Position numbers and translations under genes: made by a program. DNA of 64,000 bases, taken from Castellaniella sp034675905. GTDB lineage: Bacteria; Pseudomonadota; Gammaproteobacteria; Burkholderiales; Burkholderiaceae_B. The DNA lies in contig NZ_JAUCCV010000010.1 of assembly GCF_034675905.1 (NCBI RefSeq), positions 806,001 through 870,000 on the forward strand, given 5' to 3'. Below the pieces are notes generated by a model that searched no databases, was not told the origin of the DNA, and worked only from the letters and a program-made list of their open reading frames with translations. This document shows positions 45,350 through 54,273 of this stretch, piece after piece; the first letter of the stretch is position 1, and each line of letters opens with the position of its first letter.

Positions 45350-45832
45350 TTATTTCCCGGTGTGAGGGCGCAGGCGGTCCAGGATGGTCTGCTTGAAGAG
45401 CAGGACTTCCATCGCGATGGCCATGAACAGGGTGGCGGCCGCCGCGATGGACAAGGGATAGCCGATGACGGGGCTGTGGCTGTGCAGACCGGCGATGACC
45501 TGGTCCCAGGCGCCTTTGATCACCATGCCCAGGACGATGGCGCTGATCAGGCTGGCGAGGGCGCCCATGACGGCATGGGTGCGGGGGCCGACCCGGTCCA
45601 CCAGCAGGGTGAAGCTCAGGTGCCGGTTTTCGTGGGCGGTGACGACGGTGCCCATGCAGACCAGCCAGACGAACAGCAGGCGGGATAGTTCTTCGTAGAT
45701 CACCAGGCCGGTGCCGAAGGCATAGCGCAGCACGACGTTGCTGAAGACGGCGATCACCATCAGGGCCAGCGTGGCGGCCATGAAGGCTTCTGCCGCCTTG
45801 CGGATCAGGGGTTTGGGTTCAGGGGTTGGCAT
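45350..45832 (-). CDS. TRAP transporter small permease (TRAP 3, DctQ)
   Basis: A 160-aa membrane protein with four hydrophobic segments and the DctQ motif NVVLRYAFGTGLVIYEELSRLLFV around residue 30. The ATG at 45832 follows AGGAGA and lies inside the end of gntK (14-bp overlap), so the kinase and transporter are translated as a unit. Confidence 0.9.
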   Translation of the reverse strand: MPTPEPKPLIRKAAEAFMAATLALMVIAVFSNVVLRYAFGTGLVIYEELSRLLFVWLVCMGTVVTAHENRHLSFTLLVDRVGPRTHAVMGALASLISAIVLGMVIKGAWDQVIAGLHSHSPVIGYPLSIAAAATLFMAIAMEVLLFKQTILDRLRPHTGK

Positions 45833-46388
45833 GAGGTCTCCTTTGCAGCCAGTCGGCGGCGCGTTGCAGGATATCGTCCAGGGGGTGCTCGCTGTCCAGG
45901 TGCAGCAGGCCGGTCTCGTCGTAAGGGGGCTCCAGCGCCGCAAACTGGCTGTCGATCAGCGTGGCGGGGAAGAAGTGGCTGGCGCCCCGGCCGGCTACCC
46001 GCTGGGCCGCCGCTTCGCGTCCGAGATCCAGCCAGATGAATGCCAGATCGGGGACATGGGCGCGCAACTGCTGCCGGTAGGCGCGTTTCAGCGCGGAACA
46101 GCTCAGGACCACGCCGTGGGCGGCGTGGCGGCGCAGTTCCAGGCCCAGGGCTTCCAGCCACGAGGAGCGGTCCTCGTCGGTCAGGGGGATGCCGGCGCGC
46201 ATTTTGGCGTGGTTTTGCTCGCTGTGGAAGGCATCCCCTTCGATGAAGACCCAGCCTTGCTGCTGCGCCAATTTGTCGCCGACGGTAGACTTGCCGCTGC
46301 CGGAGACACCCATGACCACGACGGCCTGTCCCGAAGGGCAGGTATGCTCTGTCTGTGGCGATAAATGAGATAGCGCTATCTTTTGCAT
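45819..46388 (-). CDS. gntK: gluconokinase
   Basis: A 189-aa P-loop kinase phosphorylating gluconate to 6-phosphogluconate. The Walker A motif GVSGSGKST spans residues 27-35, followed by FIEGDAFHSEQNHAKMRAGIPLTDEDR, the gluconate-binding signature, and CSALKRAYRQQLR. ATG at 46388 gives a ~20-residue lead before the P-loop; codons 3-7 are themselves part of a palindromic operator. It heads the TRAP 3 operon. Confidence 0.93.
   Translation of the reverse strand: MQKIALSHLSPQTEHTCPSGQAVVVMGVSGSGKSTVGDKLAQQQGWVFIEGDAFHSEQNHAKMRAGIPLTDEDRSSWLEALGLELRRHAAHGVVLSCSALKRAYRQQLRAHVPDLAFIWLDLGREAAAQRVAGRGASHFFPATLIDSQFAALEPPYDETGLLHLDSEHPLDDILQRAADWLQRRPHANP
46368..46381. promoter_or_regulatory. palindromic operator 1 within the gntK start (LacI-type)
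   Basis: AGATAGCGCTATCT is a perfect 14-bp palindrome overlapping codons 3-7 of gntK. Its core GATAGCGCTATC is identical to the second site at 46452-46473. LacI-family GntR-type repressors bind GC-centred palindromes of this size; the LacI gene next door is the obvious candidate. A repressor here would block elongation. Confidence 0.75.
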
Positions 46389-46451
46389 TGAAAAAAAAGG
46401 GGCTTTCCGTAAAATTGTGATCAACGAATCTGGCGCCGATGGCGGTGAAGT

Positions 46452-46473
46452 GCAAAGATAGCGCTATCTTTGC
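46452..46473. promoter_or_regulatory. palindromic operator 2 in the gntK-regulator intergenic region
   Basis: A perfect 22-bp palindrome with core AAAGATAGCGCTATCTTT. It lies 25 bp before the LacI-type regulator ATG and 63 bp before the gntK ATG. The centre-to-centre distance to operator 1 is 88 bp, compatible with looping by a tetrameric or paired repressor. Binding is inferred from symmetry, repetition and neighbour. Confidence 0.85.
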
Positions 46474-46498
46474 TGAATGGACATTAGGGAATTCCTGT

Positions 46499-47557
46499 AT
46501 GAATGATGCCTCCTCTTCGAACCGGCGCCCGGCGGCGGCGTCACGCGGCCGCACGCGGGCGACTGGTCGGGTAACGCTGGCGGATGTGGCGGCGCTGGCG
46601 GGAGTCAGCCCCATCACGGCATCGCGGGTGGTGGCGGGCAAGACCACAGTACGCCAGGAATTGGCCGAGCGGGTACAGGCGGCCGTCGCGCAATTGGGGT
46701 ATCGCCCGGACCCCTCCGCGCGGGCGCTGGCCTCGGCCAAGAGCAGCCATGTCGTCGTCTTGATCCCTTTGCTGTCGAATACCTTGTTTACGGAACTGCT
46801 GGAATCCGTCCAGAACGTCATGTGGGATGCGGGGTATCCGATTTTCGTCGGCATCACCCAGTATCAGCCTGCCCGGGAAGCCGCGCTGCTGGAAAGCTAT
46901 CTGTCTCATCGGCCCGCCGGTCTGATCCTGACGGGTTTTGATCGCAGCGAGGCGCAGCGGCGGTTGATCGCGGACAGCAGCACGCCTTGCGTGCATGTGA
47001 TGGAATTGAGCCCGGATCCGGCCCTGTATTGCGTCGGGCTGTCGCAAAGGGAAGCCGCGCAGACGGTCGCGCAGCACTTGCTGGCGCGCGGCAGGCGGCG
47101 CATCGCCTTTGTGGGCGCGCAGCTGGATCCGCGCACGCTGGAGCGCGCCGAAGGCTTCCGCAGCGTCTTGTCGGCGGCGGGCTGCCATGATCCCCGTCTG
47201 GAATTCCTGGACGACAGGCCGTCGTCGGCCGCGCTGGGGGCCGAGGCGTTCCGCCGGCTGATCACCGCCCACCCGGATCTGGATGGCGTGTTTTTTTGCA
47301 ACGACGACTTGGCGCATGGTGCGCTGCTGGAAGCGCTGCGGATGGGGATTCCGGTGCCGGATCGGGTCAGCGTCGTGGGTTTCAACGACCTGCCTGGCAA
47401 CGAGCAGATGCTGCCGGCATTGACCAGCCTGCGCACCCCGCGCCGGGAAGTCGGCGAGGCCGCCGCCCGGATGCTGCTGCAGCTGATCCGCGGCGAAACG
47501 GTGGACACGCCCGTGCTGGATCTTGGGTTTGAATTGAAGATCCGGGCCAGCAGCTGA
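46499..47557 (+). CDS. LacI-family transcriptional repressor (probable gluconate repressor)
   Basis: A 352-aa LacI-type protein. The helix-turn-helix and hinge (residues ~24-75) read VTLADVAALAGVSPITASRVVAGK and YRPDPSARALAS; a periplasmic-binding-like sensor domain follows (VVVLIPLLSNTLFTELLESV...). It diverges from gntK-TRAP 3 and is flanked by the two matching palindromes, so it most likely represses that operon and itself and is released by gluconate or 6-phosphogluconate. Confidence 0.9.
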   Translation: MNDASSSNRRPAAASRGRTRATGRVTLADVAALAGVSPITASRVVAGKTTVRQELAERVQAAVAQLGYRPDPSARALASAKSSHVVVLIPLLSNTLFTELLESVQNVMWDAGYPIFVGITQYQPAREAALLESYLSHRPAGLILTGFDRSEAQRRLIADSSTPCVHVMELSPDPALYCVGLSQREAAQTVAQHLLARGRRRIAFVGAQLDPRTLERAEGFRSVLSAAGCHDPRLEFLDDRPSSAALGAEAFRRLITAHPDLDGVFFCNDDLAHGALLEALRMGIPVPDRVSVVGFNDLPGNEQMLPALTSLRTPRREVGEAAARMLLQLIRGETVDTPVLDLGFELKIRASS

Positions 47558-47565
47558 ACCGCGGC

Positions 47566-47585
47566 GGACGAGATAGCTCTCGTCC
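47566..47585. terminator. hairpin between convergent regulator and topB genes
   Basis: GGACGAGA-TAGC-TCTCGTCC forms a perfect 8-bp stem with a 4-base loop, 9 bp after the regulator stop and about 30 bp after the topB stop. There is no T tract on either side, so it may protect or end transcripts by other means. Confidence 0.45.
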
Positions 47586-47615
47586 AACCGGATTCAGGCC
47601 GCTGGGTGGATGGGT

Positions 47616-50249
47616 TTAAAACGCCGGACTGTCGTCGTCTACCGGGGCAGTTGCCTTTTTAGCCGGCTTGCGGGTGCTGGCTTTAGCGCTGGCTTTGGCA
47701 GGCGCTTTTGCCGTTTTGGCCTTGGTGGCGGCAGCCTTCGTCGTGCTGGTTTTGGCGGCGGCCTTGCCCGTTGTGGCGGCCTTGGCCCCCGCTTTGGGCG
47801 CGCGTGCCTCGAATTCAAAACCGATCTTGCCGTCGGCCTGGCGCACCAGATAGGCCTTGAACTTGCGGTTGGTGCGGCTGGAGACGAAGCCGTCGAACAG
47901 TTTGGTCTTACCGGTCGCCAGCAGCTGCGTCATCTGCTCGGCGGGGATTTCCTGCTGCAAGATGACCTTGCCGCTGCGGAAGGTGCAGTTCTTGGCGGGT
48001 CCCACCGAGTGTTCGCAGACGTAGTTCATGCCGTGTTCGAACACCTTGCCGCCGCATTTCGGACAGTCGCCCAGGGGCGTATGGCCGGAAAAATCCACAG
48101 GCTCGGCGTCTTCGTCGTCCTTTTGGCCGAAATCGAATTCCAGCTTGAATTCGTCGGTGATGCGCAAGACCGCGGCAAAGGGGCGGCCCATCTTGCTGAT
48201 GAAACCGGTCATCGGTCCCAGGGTGCGCTTGTCCAGCAGTTCTTCGACTTCGGGGACTTCAAACGTACGCCCGCCGGGATGTTTGCCGATGGAAAATTCG
48301 CAGGCGGTGCAGGCATAGCGCCGGTAGTTTTCCTTGACCACGCCGCCGCATTTGGGGCAAGGGGTCTGCAAAGTCGCGTAGTCGCCGGGGACGGTGTCGC
48401 GCTCGTATTCTTTGGCGCGCTTGACGATCACCTGTGTCATCTGCGCGATTTCGCGCATGAAGGATTCGCGGTCCAGCTGGCGCTGTTCGATCAGCTTCAG
48501 CTGATGTTCCCATTCGCCGGTCAGTTCCGGCGAGGTCAGTTCGTTGACCCCCAGGCCCGACAGCAGCGTCATCAGCTGACGGGCCTTGGCGCTGGGAATC
48601 AGGTCGCGGCCTTCGCGGCGCAGATAGGTTTCGTTGATCAGGCCTTCGATGATGGACGCCCGGGTGGCCGGGGTGCCCAGGCCGCGTTCGGACATGGCTT
48701 CGCGTAGGGCCTCGTCGTCCACCAGTTTGCCGGCGCCTTCCATGGCCGACAGCAGCGTGGCTTCGTTGAAGCGGGCGGGCGGTTTGGTGGCCAGGGGACG
48801 GGCTTCGATGTCCTCGGTGCGCACGCGTTCGCCGTCGGCCACGGCGACCAGGGAGGCGTCTTCGCCTTGTGATTCCTTGCCGTAGATGGCCAGCCAGCCC
48901 GGCGTGATCAGGATCTTGCCCTCGGTCTTGAATTGATGACCGGAGACTTGCGTGATGCGCGTGGTGACGCGGAATTCGGCCGCCGGGAAGAACACCGCCA
49001 GAAAGCGCCTGGCGATCAGCTCGTAGATCTTGAATTCGGCGTCGCTGAGTTCGCGCGGCACCTGCAGGGTGGGGATGATGGCGAAGTGATCCGAGACCTT
49101 TTTATCGTCGAAGATGCGCCGGTTGGGTTTGACCCACTGTTGGGCGACGACCTGGGCGGCGAAAGGCTGCACCGATCGGGCGACGCCTGATTCGCTGTCG
49201 GACAGGACCTGCATGGTCTGCTGCACCGTGCTGACATAGTCTTGCGGCAGATAGCGGGAGTCCGTCCGGGGATAGGTCAGGGCCTTGTGGCGTTCGTACA
49301 GGCTCTGGGCCAGGGACAGCGTGGTTTTGGCGGAAAAGCCGAAACGGGAGTTGGCCTCTCGTTGCAGCGTGGTCAGGTCGAACAGTGCGGGCGATTGCTG
49401 CGTGCTGGGCTTGGATTCCTCGGTCACGGTGCCGGGCTGCTCGCGGCAGGCGCTGACCACGCTCTGGGCCGCGCTGGCCGACCACAGGCGCGAATCGCGC
49501 GCATCCGGATCCTGCTCGTTTTTCTTGAAAGCGGGATCGAACCAACGGCCTTCGTACAGGCCGGCGGCGGCGACGAAAGTGGCGTGGACTTCCCAGTAGT
49601 CCCGGCTGACGAAGCTGCGAATGCGATCCTCGCGTTCCATGACGATTGCCAGGGTAGGGGTCTGCACGCGGCCGACGGGCGTCTTGAAAAAGCCGCCATC
49701 CTTGCTGTTGAACGCCGTCATGGCGCGGGTGCCGTTGATGCCGACCAGCCAGTCGGCTTCGGCGCGCGACCGGGCGGCGGCTTCCAGCGGCTTCATGGTT
49801 TCGTCATCGCGCAGATTGGCGAAGGCATCGCGGATGGCCGCCTGGGTCATGGATCGCAGCCATAGCCGTTGGATCGGCTTTTTCACGCCCGCATACTGAA
49901 CGATGTAGCGGAAGATCAATTCGCCTTCGCGGCCCGCGTCGCAGGCGTTGATGACGGCGCCCACGTCCTTGCGCTTGAGCAGCTTGACCAATAGTTTCAG
50001 GCGTTCGGCGGACCGTTTGTCGGCCGGGCCGAGTTCGAATTGCGGCGGGATGACAGGCAGGTGGGCGAAACTCCATTTGCCGCGCACCGGATCGTTGGGC
50101 GCGACCAGGCTGAGCAGGTGGCCGACACTGGATGACAGGACGAATTGCTCGCTTTCGAAGTAATCCCCCTCGCGGGTGAAGCCCCCCAAGGCGCGGGAAA
50201 TATCCAGAGCAACCGACGGCTTTTCAGCAATAATCAGAGTTTTAGTCAT
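47616..50249 (-). CDS. topB: DNA topoisomerase III
   Basis: An 877-aa type IA topoisomerase. The TOPRIM domain has IIAEKPSVALDISRALG and ACDAGREGELIFR; the catalytic tyrosine is Tyr326 in LTYPRTDSRYLP, close to E. coli Tyr328. Two cysteine-rich zinc-ribbon segments (CPKCGGVVKENYRRYAC and CPKCGGKVFEHGMNYVC) follow from ~620. Residues ~815-877 are an unusual Lys/Ala/Thr-rich, histone H1-like tail ending DDDSPAF. It is a monocistronic-looking gene between convergent neighbours. Confidence 0.96.
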   Translation of the reverse strand: MTKTLIIAEKPSVALDISRALGGFTREGDYFESEQFVLSSSVGHLLSLVAPNDPVRGKWSFAHLPVIPPQFELGPADKRSAERLKLLVKLLKRKDVGAVINACDAGREGELIFRYIVQYAGVKKPIQRLWLRSMTQAAIRDAFANLRDDETMKPLEAAARSRAEADWLVGINGTRAMTAFNSKDGGFFKTPVGRVQTPTLAIVMEREDRIRSFVSRDYWEVHATFVAAAGLYEGRWFDPAFKKNEQDPDARDSRLWSASAAQSVVSACREQPGTVTEESKPSTQQSPALFDLTTLQREANSRFGFSAKTTLSLAQSLYERHKALTYPRTDSRYLPQDYVSTVQQTMQVLSDSESGVARSVQPFAAQVVAQQWVKPNRRIFDDKKVSDHFAIIPTLQVPRELSDAEFKIYELIARRFLAVFFPAAEFRVTTRITQVSGHQFKTEGKILITPGWLAIYGKESQGEDASLVAVADGERVRTEDIEARPLATKPPARFNEATLLSAMEGAGKLVDDEALREAMSERGLGTPATRASIIEGLINETYLRREGRDLIPSAKARQLMTLLSGLGVNELTSPELTGEWEHQLKLIEQRQLDRESFMREIAQMTQVIVKRAKEYERDTVPGDYATLQTPCPKCGGVVKENYRRYACTACEFSIGKHPGGRTFEVPEVEELLDKRTLGPMTGFISKMGRPFAAVLRITDEFKLEFDFGQKDDEDAEPVDFSGHTPLGDCPKCGGKVFEHGMNYVCEHSVGPAKNCTFRSGKVILQQEIPAEQMTQLLATGKTKLFDGFVSSRTNRKFKAYLVRQADGKIGFEFEARAPKAGAKAATTGKAAAKTSTTKAAATKAKTAKAPAKASAKASTRKPAKKATAPVDDDSPAF

Positions 50250-50313
50250 GTGGTTCCATGAGTGGCCGTTTTACGACCACAATAGCGCGGATCATACGAG
50301 GGGGCACCGCACC

Positions 50314-52791
50314 ATGCAAGTCGTCACACCTTGGCAAGCAGCTGAAAGCCCGGTCTGGTGGCGTCAAAACCTGGCCTGGGGCGCCGGTCTGTTGGCCGTT
50401 CTGTTAGCCGGTTCAGCGTTGGTGTCCTGGGTGGCCGCCAACTGGCCGCAGATGGCGCCACAGGCCCGTTTGGCGCTGGTTCAGGGGGCGTTGGCACTGA
50501 CCGTATTGCTGGCTGCCGGCCTGGCCTGGCGCGACAGTCGCTGGGCGGGTTTGCTGACGGGCGTGGCGGCCTTGGGGGTCGGCGGCTTGCTGGCGCTCCT
50601 GGGTCAAATATATCAAACCGGTGCAGATCGCTGGCAATTGTTCCTGTTGTGGGCGGCCTTGATCACGCCTTGGCTGCTGCTGATGCCTTCGGTGTTGTTG
50701 GCGTTGTTGTGGGCGGCGCTGCTGAATCTCAGCCTTTGGCTAGCCGCCGATGGGTGGACGACGCTGCATCGATGGGCATGGGTGGATGACGGGGCGATGG
50801 TCGCCGCCTGTCTGTTGGTGGTCTTGAACGCCGGATTGCTCGGGTTGGCGGAATGCCTGCATCACCGCCTGCGCGACTCCTGGCGTCTGGTCCGCCGGGT
50901 TCTGGCCGTGGCGGTACTGGGGTGGGCGTTCATCGCCGTCGTGCAGGGGCTGTGGCTGGGCCCGCGTCTGGCTGCTGCGCCGGGCCTGTTGGCGGGGTTG
51001 GCGCCGGTCGCCGTGCTCTATGGCGTGTACGCGTATGGGCGGCGGGACTTGGCGGTGGTGGCCCTGTCCCTGCTGGCCGGTATCGGGATGGTCGGGGTCT
51101 GGTGGCTGCAGATGCTGGATTCCATCAGCGGCGTACTGGGCTTGAGCCTGCTGCTGTTGGTGTTGACGCTGTTGGCGCTGCGGCATGTGATGCATCTGTG
51201 GCGCTCCACGGGCGGATCGGCGGCGGGGCCGGCCGCCGCCGATCCGGATCTGGACAGAAGCGCGATGGCGCCCTGGTACCTGACGGTGCTGCGGGTGGGG
51301 GCTATGACGCCGGTGCTGCTGTTGCTGGGGGTCTGGGTGGCGGTCAGTTTCGAGCTGGATTCGGCGGCGGACGCCTTGGTGGCCGGTGTGTTGTTGATGC
51401 TGCCGGGCTTGCTGGCGGAACGCATGACAATCCGTGACCTCTGGCGAGAAGTCGGCGCCGTGCTGGTCGTGTTGGGCCTTTTGCTGTGTGCAGGCGGCGC
51501 GGTGCTCCTGGTCGATGAGGGAGGAGACCGGGTGACGAGCCTGCTGGCGTTGACGGCAGTGGGCAGTGCGGCCTATCTCTTCACCCGGCAGTCTGCCGTG
51601 CGACTGGTGGCGGCGATGCTGGTGCTGGGGATCGGATTCTGGCTGACCGGCCCGGATGCCGACGCCGTCGCCTGGCCGTCGGATGCGTCGGGGATCGAAG
51701 CGTCGCAGCTGGCTTGGCGTCTGTGGGGGTTTCTGGCGGCGGGGACGGGTTTGTGGATCTGGTCGGTGCGGGCATCGCACCGGACCGTCTGGCGTCCCCT
51801 GGCGTGGGCCCTGATGGCCATGGCGGCAGGCGTGGCGCTGTTGATCGCGCAGGCTATGCCTGCGCCTGCCTGGAGATGGCCCTGGTTCGGCCAGGCCGCC
51901 ATGTTCCTGTGCGCGTTACTGCCGGGCCTGCTGTTGGCCGCCGGGATGGCGGCAGTCCGCCCCGCTTTGCCTGCCGGCTTGCGGGTGGGGGCGCCGCTGG
52001 CCTGTTGCGTCGCCGGCTTGGGCTGGGTGAATGTACCCGTTCTGTCGGTGGCGCTGGTCTGGCTGGTGCTGGGCCGCCTGACCGGGGGGCGGATTTTACA
52101 GGTGCTGTCCGTCCCCTTGGGCATGCTGGGACTGCTGCTCCATTACCTGGACATGCAGGCGGGCAGCCTGCTGACCAAGGCGGCGGTCCTGGGAGTGACA
52201 GCTGCCTGGCTGGCAGCGCTGGCCGTGTGCCTGGTCGTGCGGCATCGGCAATCGGTTCCTCGTTCCAGTGGTGTGCGGCGGCGCCGCTTGCCGGCGGGAG
52301 TGCTGGCGGGCGGGCTGCTGGTGCTGGGATTGGCGCAGACGCAGGTTCAGCACTACGAAACCATCCTGTCTCAGGGGCGGCAGGTGGTATTGGCCCTGGC
52401 CCCGGTGGATCCCCGGTCATTGATGCAAGGCGACTACATGGTGCTCGACTATGCCGTGCGCCGTGCGGCGCACAATTGGTTGCGGATATCGACCGCTGAC
52501 GAGCAAGCAGTGAGCGCTGCGGGCCGTGGTTGGCTGCTGTTGCAGCGTGACGATCAAGGCGTCTGGCAGCTGCAGGGGGTTGCGGCAACGCTGCCGCCGC
52601 CGACGCCGGATGCCGTTGCCTTGACCTTTCGCTGGCGCAAGGGGCGTGCGGATTTTGGGGCGGACAACTGGTTCTTTGCCGAAGGCCAGGGGGAACGGTT
52701 TGCCAAGGCCAAGTATGGCGTGCTGCGGGTTGCTGCAGATGGCACTGCTTTGCTGGCGGGCTTGCTGGATGAATCGCAGCAGCCTTTGTGA
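50314..52791 (+). CDS. large multi-pass membrane protein, DUF2157/DUF4401-like with C-terminal GDYXXLXY domain
   Basis: An 825-aa protein with roughly 20 or more hydrophobic segments. Residues 1-330 resemble DUF2157 (VVTPWQAAESPVWWRQNL..., LLALLGQIYQTGADRWQLFLLW). The middle resembles DUF4401, and the C-terminal soluble part has the signature GDYMVLDY at 706-713. These pieces are separate proteins in many bacteria. Function is unknown. The ATG at 50314 follows a GAGGGG site, 64 bp from the divergent topB start. Confidence 0.8.
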   Translation: MQVVTPWQAAESPVWWRQNLAWGAGLLAVLLAGSALVSWVAANWPQMAPQARLALVQGALALTVLLAAGLAWRDSRWAGLLTGVAALGVGGLLALLGQIYQTGADRWQLFLLWAALITPWLLLMPSVLLALLWAALLNLSLWLAADGWTTLHRWAWVDDGAMVAACLLVVLNAGLLGLAECLHHRLRDSWRLVRRVLAVAVLGWAFIAVVQGLWLGPRLAAAPGLLAGLAPVAVLYGVYAYGRRDLAVVALSLLAGIGMVGVWWLQMLDSISGVLGLSLLLLVLTLLALRHVMHLWRSTGGSAAGPAAADPDLDRSAMAPWYLTVLRVGAMTPVLLLLGVWVAVSFELDSAADALVAGVLLMLPGLLAERMTIRDLWREVGAVLVVLGLLLCAGGAVLLVDEGGDRVTSLLALTAVGSAAYLFTRQSAVRLVAAMLVLGIGFWLTGPDADAVAWPSDASGIEASQLAWRLWGFLAAGTGLWIWSVRASHRTVWRPLAWALMAMAAGVALLIAQAMPAPAWRWPWFGQAAMFLCALLPGLLLAAGMAAVRPALPAGLRVGAPLACCVAGLGWVNVPVLSVALVWLVLGRLTGGRILQVLSVPLGMLGLLLHYLDMQAGSLLTKAAVLGVTAAWLAALAVCLVVRHRQSVPRSSGVRRRRLPAGVLAGGLLVLGLAQTQVQHYETILSQGRQVVLALAPVDPRSLMQGDYMVLDYAVRRAAHNWLRISTADEQAVSAAGRGWLLLQRDDQGVWQLQGVAATLPPPTPDAVALTFRWRKGRADFGADNWFFAEGQGERFAKAKYGVLRVAADGTALLAGLLDESQQPL

Positions 52792-52807
52792 TCAGGCGGA
52801 TCGGATG

Positions 52808-53716
52808 TCAGGCAAAGCGCTGCGCCCATTGCGCGGTCGCCAGCGGCCAGAAAGCGTCGACCCGGGTGGCTGGCAGGGTTGCGAAGCCCAGAGCGCTCCA
52901 GGCCTGCTGCAAGGCGTCCAGCGGCCGTTCCAGGTCCAGAGCGGGGGCGTGGTTCTGCTTGGACAGTTTGCGTCCCTGCCGGTCGAGCACCAGTGGCACA
53001 TGCAGGACGCGCGGGCAGGGCAGGCCCAGCGCACGCGCCAGCTGTCGCTGCCGGGCGGTGGAGTCCAGCAGATCGATACCGCGCACCACATCGGTGACGC
53101 CCTGCTGGCCGTCATCCACGACCACGGTCAATTGATACGCCCATAGGCCGTCCGTGCGGCGGATGATGAAGTCGCCCACCTCTCGGGCGACATCCTGGGA
53201 TTGCATGCCCATCCAACGGTCTTGAAAGCGCTCTATGCCGGGCTCGACCAGGAAACGCCAGGCCGGTGTCCGGCGGTGTTGCGCCTGTGCCGCGTCCAGA
53301 GGCGGGCGGAGCGATATGTGCGGCGGGTTTCCAGGTGGCGGGCGGCAGGTGCCGGGATAGGGGCCGTCGGGCAGTTCACGCCGGGTGCAGCGGCAGGTGT
53401 AGATGCGTCCCGCCGCCCGCAGCGGTGCGCAGGCTTGTTCGTAGAGGGCATGGCGCCGGGTTTGCCAGACGGGCGGCTCATCCCAGTGCATGCCCAGCGC
53501 CTGCAACTGGTGCAGGATGGTCTGGTCTGCGCCCGGCACGGTGCGCGGTTCGTCGATGTCTTCGATGCGCAGCAGCCAGCAGCCGTGATGGGCGCGGGCG
53601 TCCAGGTAGCTGGCCAGGGCTGCCGCCAAGGATCCTGCGTGTAGCGGACCGCTGGGGCTGGGGGCGAAGCGCCCCCGGTAGCCGTGAGAGGCAGAGGCGG
53701 CGTGTGTCGGTGGCAT
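52808..53716 (-). CDS. gluQ: glutamyl-Q tRNA(Asp) synthetase
   Basis: A 302-aa truncated glutamyl-tRNA synthetase that attaches glutamate to queuosine of tRNA-Asp. The HIGH-type motif is GRFAPSPSGPLHAGSL and the KMSKS-type motif is GRKLSKQNHA; the anticodon-binding domain of true GluRS is absent. Zinc-site CRCTR and C-containing GTCRPP lie between. ATG at 53716. It follows smg by 20 bp on the same strand. Confidence 0.94.
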   Translation of the reverse strand: MPPTHAASASHGYRGRFAPSPSGPLHAGSLAAALASYLDARAHHGCWLLRIEDIDEPRTVPGADQTILHQLQALGMHWDEPPVWQTRRHALYEQACAPLRAAGRIYTCRCTRRELPDGPYPGTCRPPPGNPPHISLRPPLDAAQAQHRRTPAWRFLVEPGIERFQDRWMGMQSQDVAREVGDFIIRRTDGLWAYQLTVVVDDGQQGVTDVVRGIDLLDSTARQRQLARALGLPCPRVLHVPLVLDRQGRKLSKQNHAPALDLERPLDALQQAWSALGFATLPATRVDAFWPLATAQWAQRFA

Positions 53717-53736
53717 GGACAGCGGCCTGCGTCTGC

Positions 53737-54207
53737 CTAGTGTGAGAGCCGGCCTTCGTCGTCGGTCAGCAGTTCTTCGAATACCAGGTGATCGACTTCG
53801 GCCTCCTGGCTCCAGAGCACCATCAGCGCCAGCACCTTGATTTCGGCCAGGGACAGCGGGAAATGATCCGCGGCCTGGGCGGCCTCGATCAGGATTTCCC
53901 GCAGGGCTGGCGGCAGGCTGTCGGAGTGTTCCAGGAAGCTGATGAAGCCGATGGCTTCGGTGCCCAGCGCGGCGTATTCCTCGTCGGTATAGATGCGGGC
54001 GGCGCGGGGTTGCGCGTCGTCGTGCTGGATCGCCAGCGGCAAGCAGCGTTCTGTGGTGCTGGCCAGGCCGCGCAGCCAGTTCAGCGCATCGTCGATGTCT
54101 TCGTGTTCGAACCCGACGGCCGCCAGCTTGCTGGCCAGGATCTCGGCGCGCGGGCAAGCCTGGGGCGTGTAGTAGTTTTCAAACAGATAGACCAGAATGT
54201 CGTACAT
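53737..54207 (-). CDS. smg: Smg (DUF494) family protein
   Basis: A 156-aa protein. MYDILVYLFENYYTP at the N-terminus and IDDALNWLRGL match the Smg/DUF494 family, usually encoded near dprA and topA in Proteobacteria. Its function is not established. I take the ATG at 54207 because family members begin at this residue; the upstream in-frame TTG is less likely. It precedes gluQ on the same strand. Confidence 0.9.
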   Translation of the reverse strand: MYDILVYLFENYYTPQACPRAEILASKLAAVGFEHEDIDDALNWLRGLASTTERCLPLAIQHDDAQPRAARIYTDEEYAALGTEAIGFISFLEHSDSLPPALREILIEAAQAADHFPLSLAEIKVLALMVLWSQEAEVDHLVFEELLTDDEGRLSH

Positions 54208-54273
54208 GGCGGTGGGCAAGGCAAGGTTCTTTGATAGTGTACTTGGCTTGCGGCGGCATGGCGTGCGTGCTGC

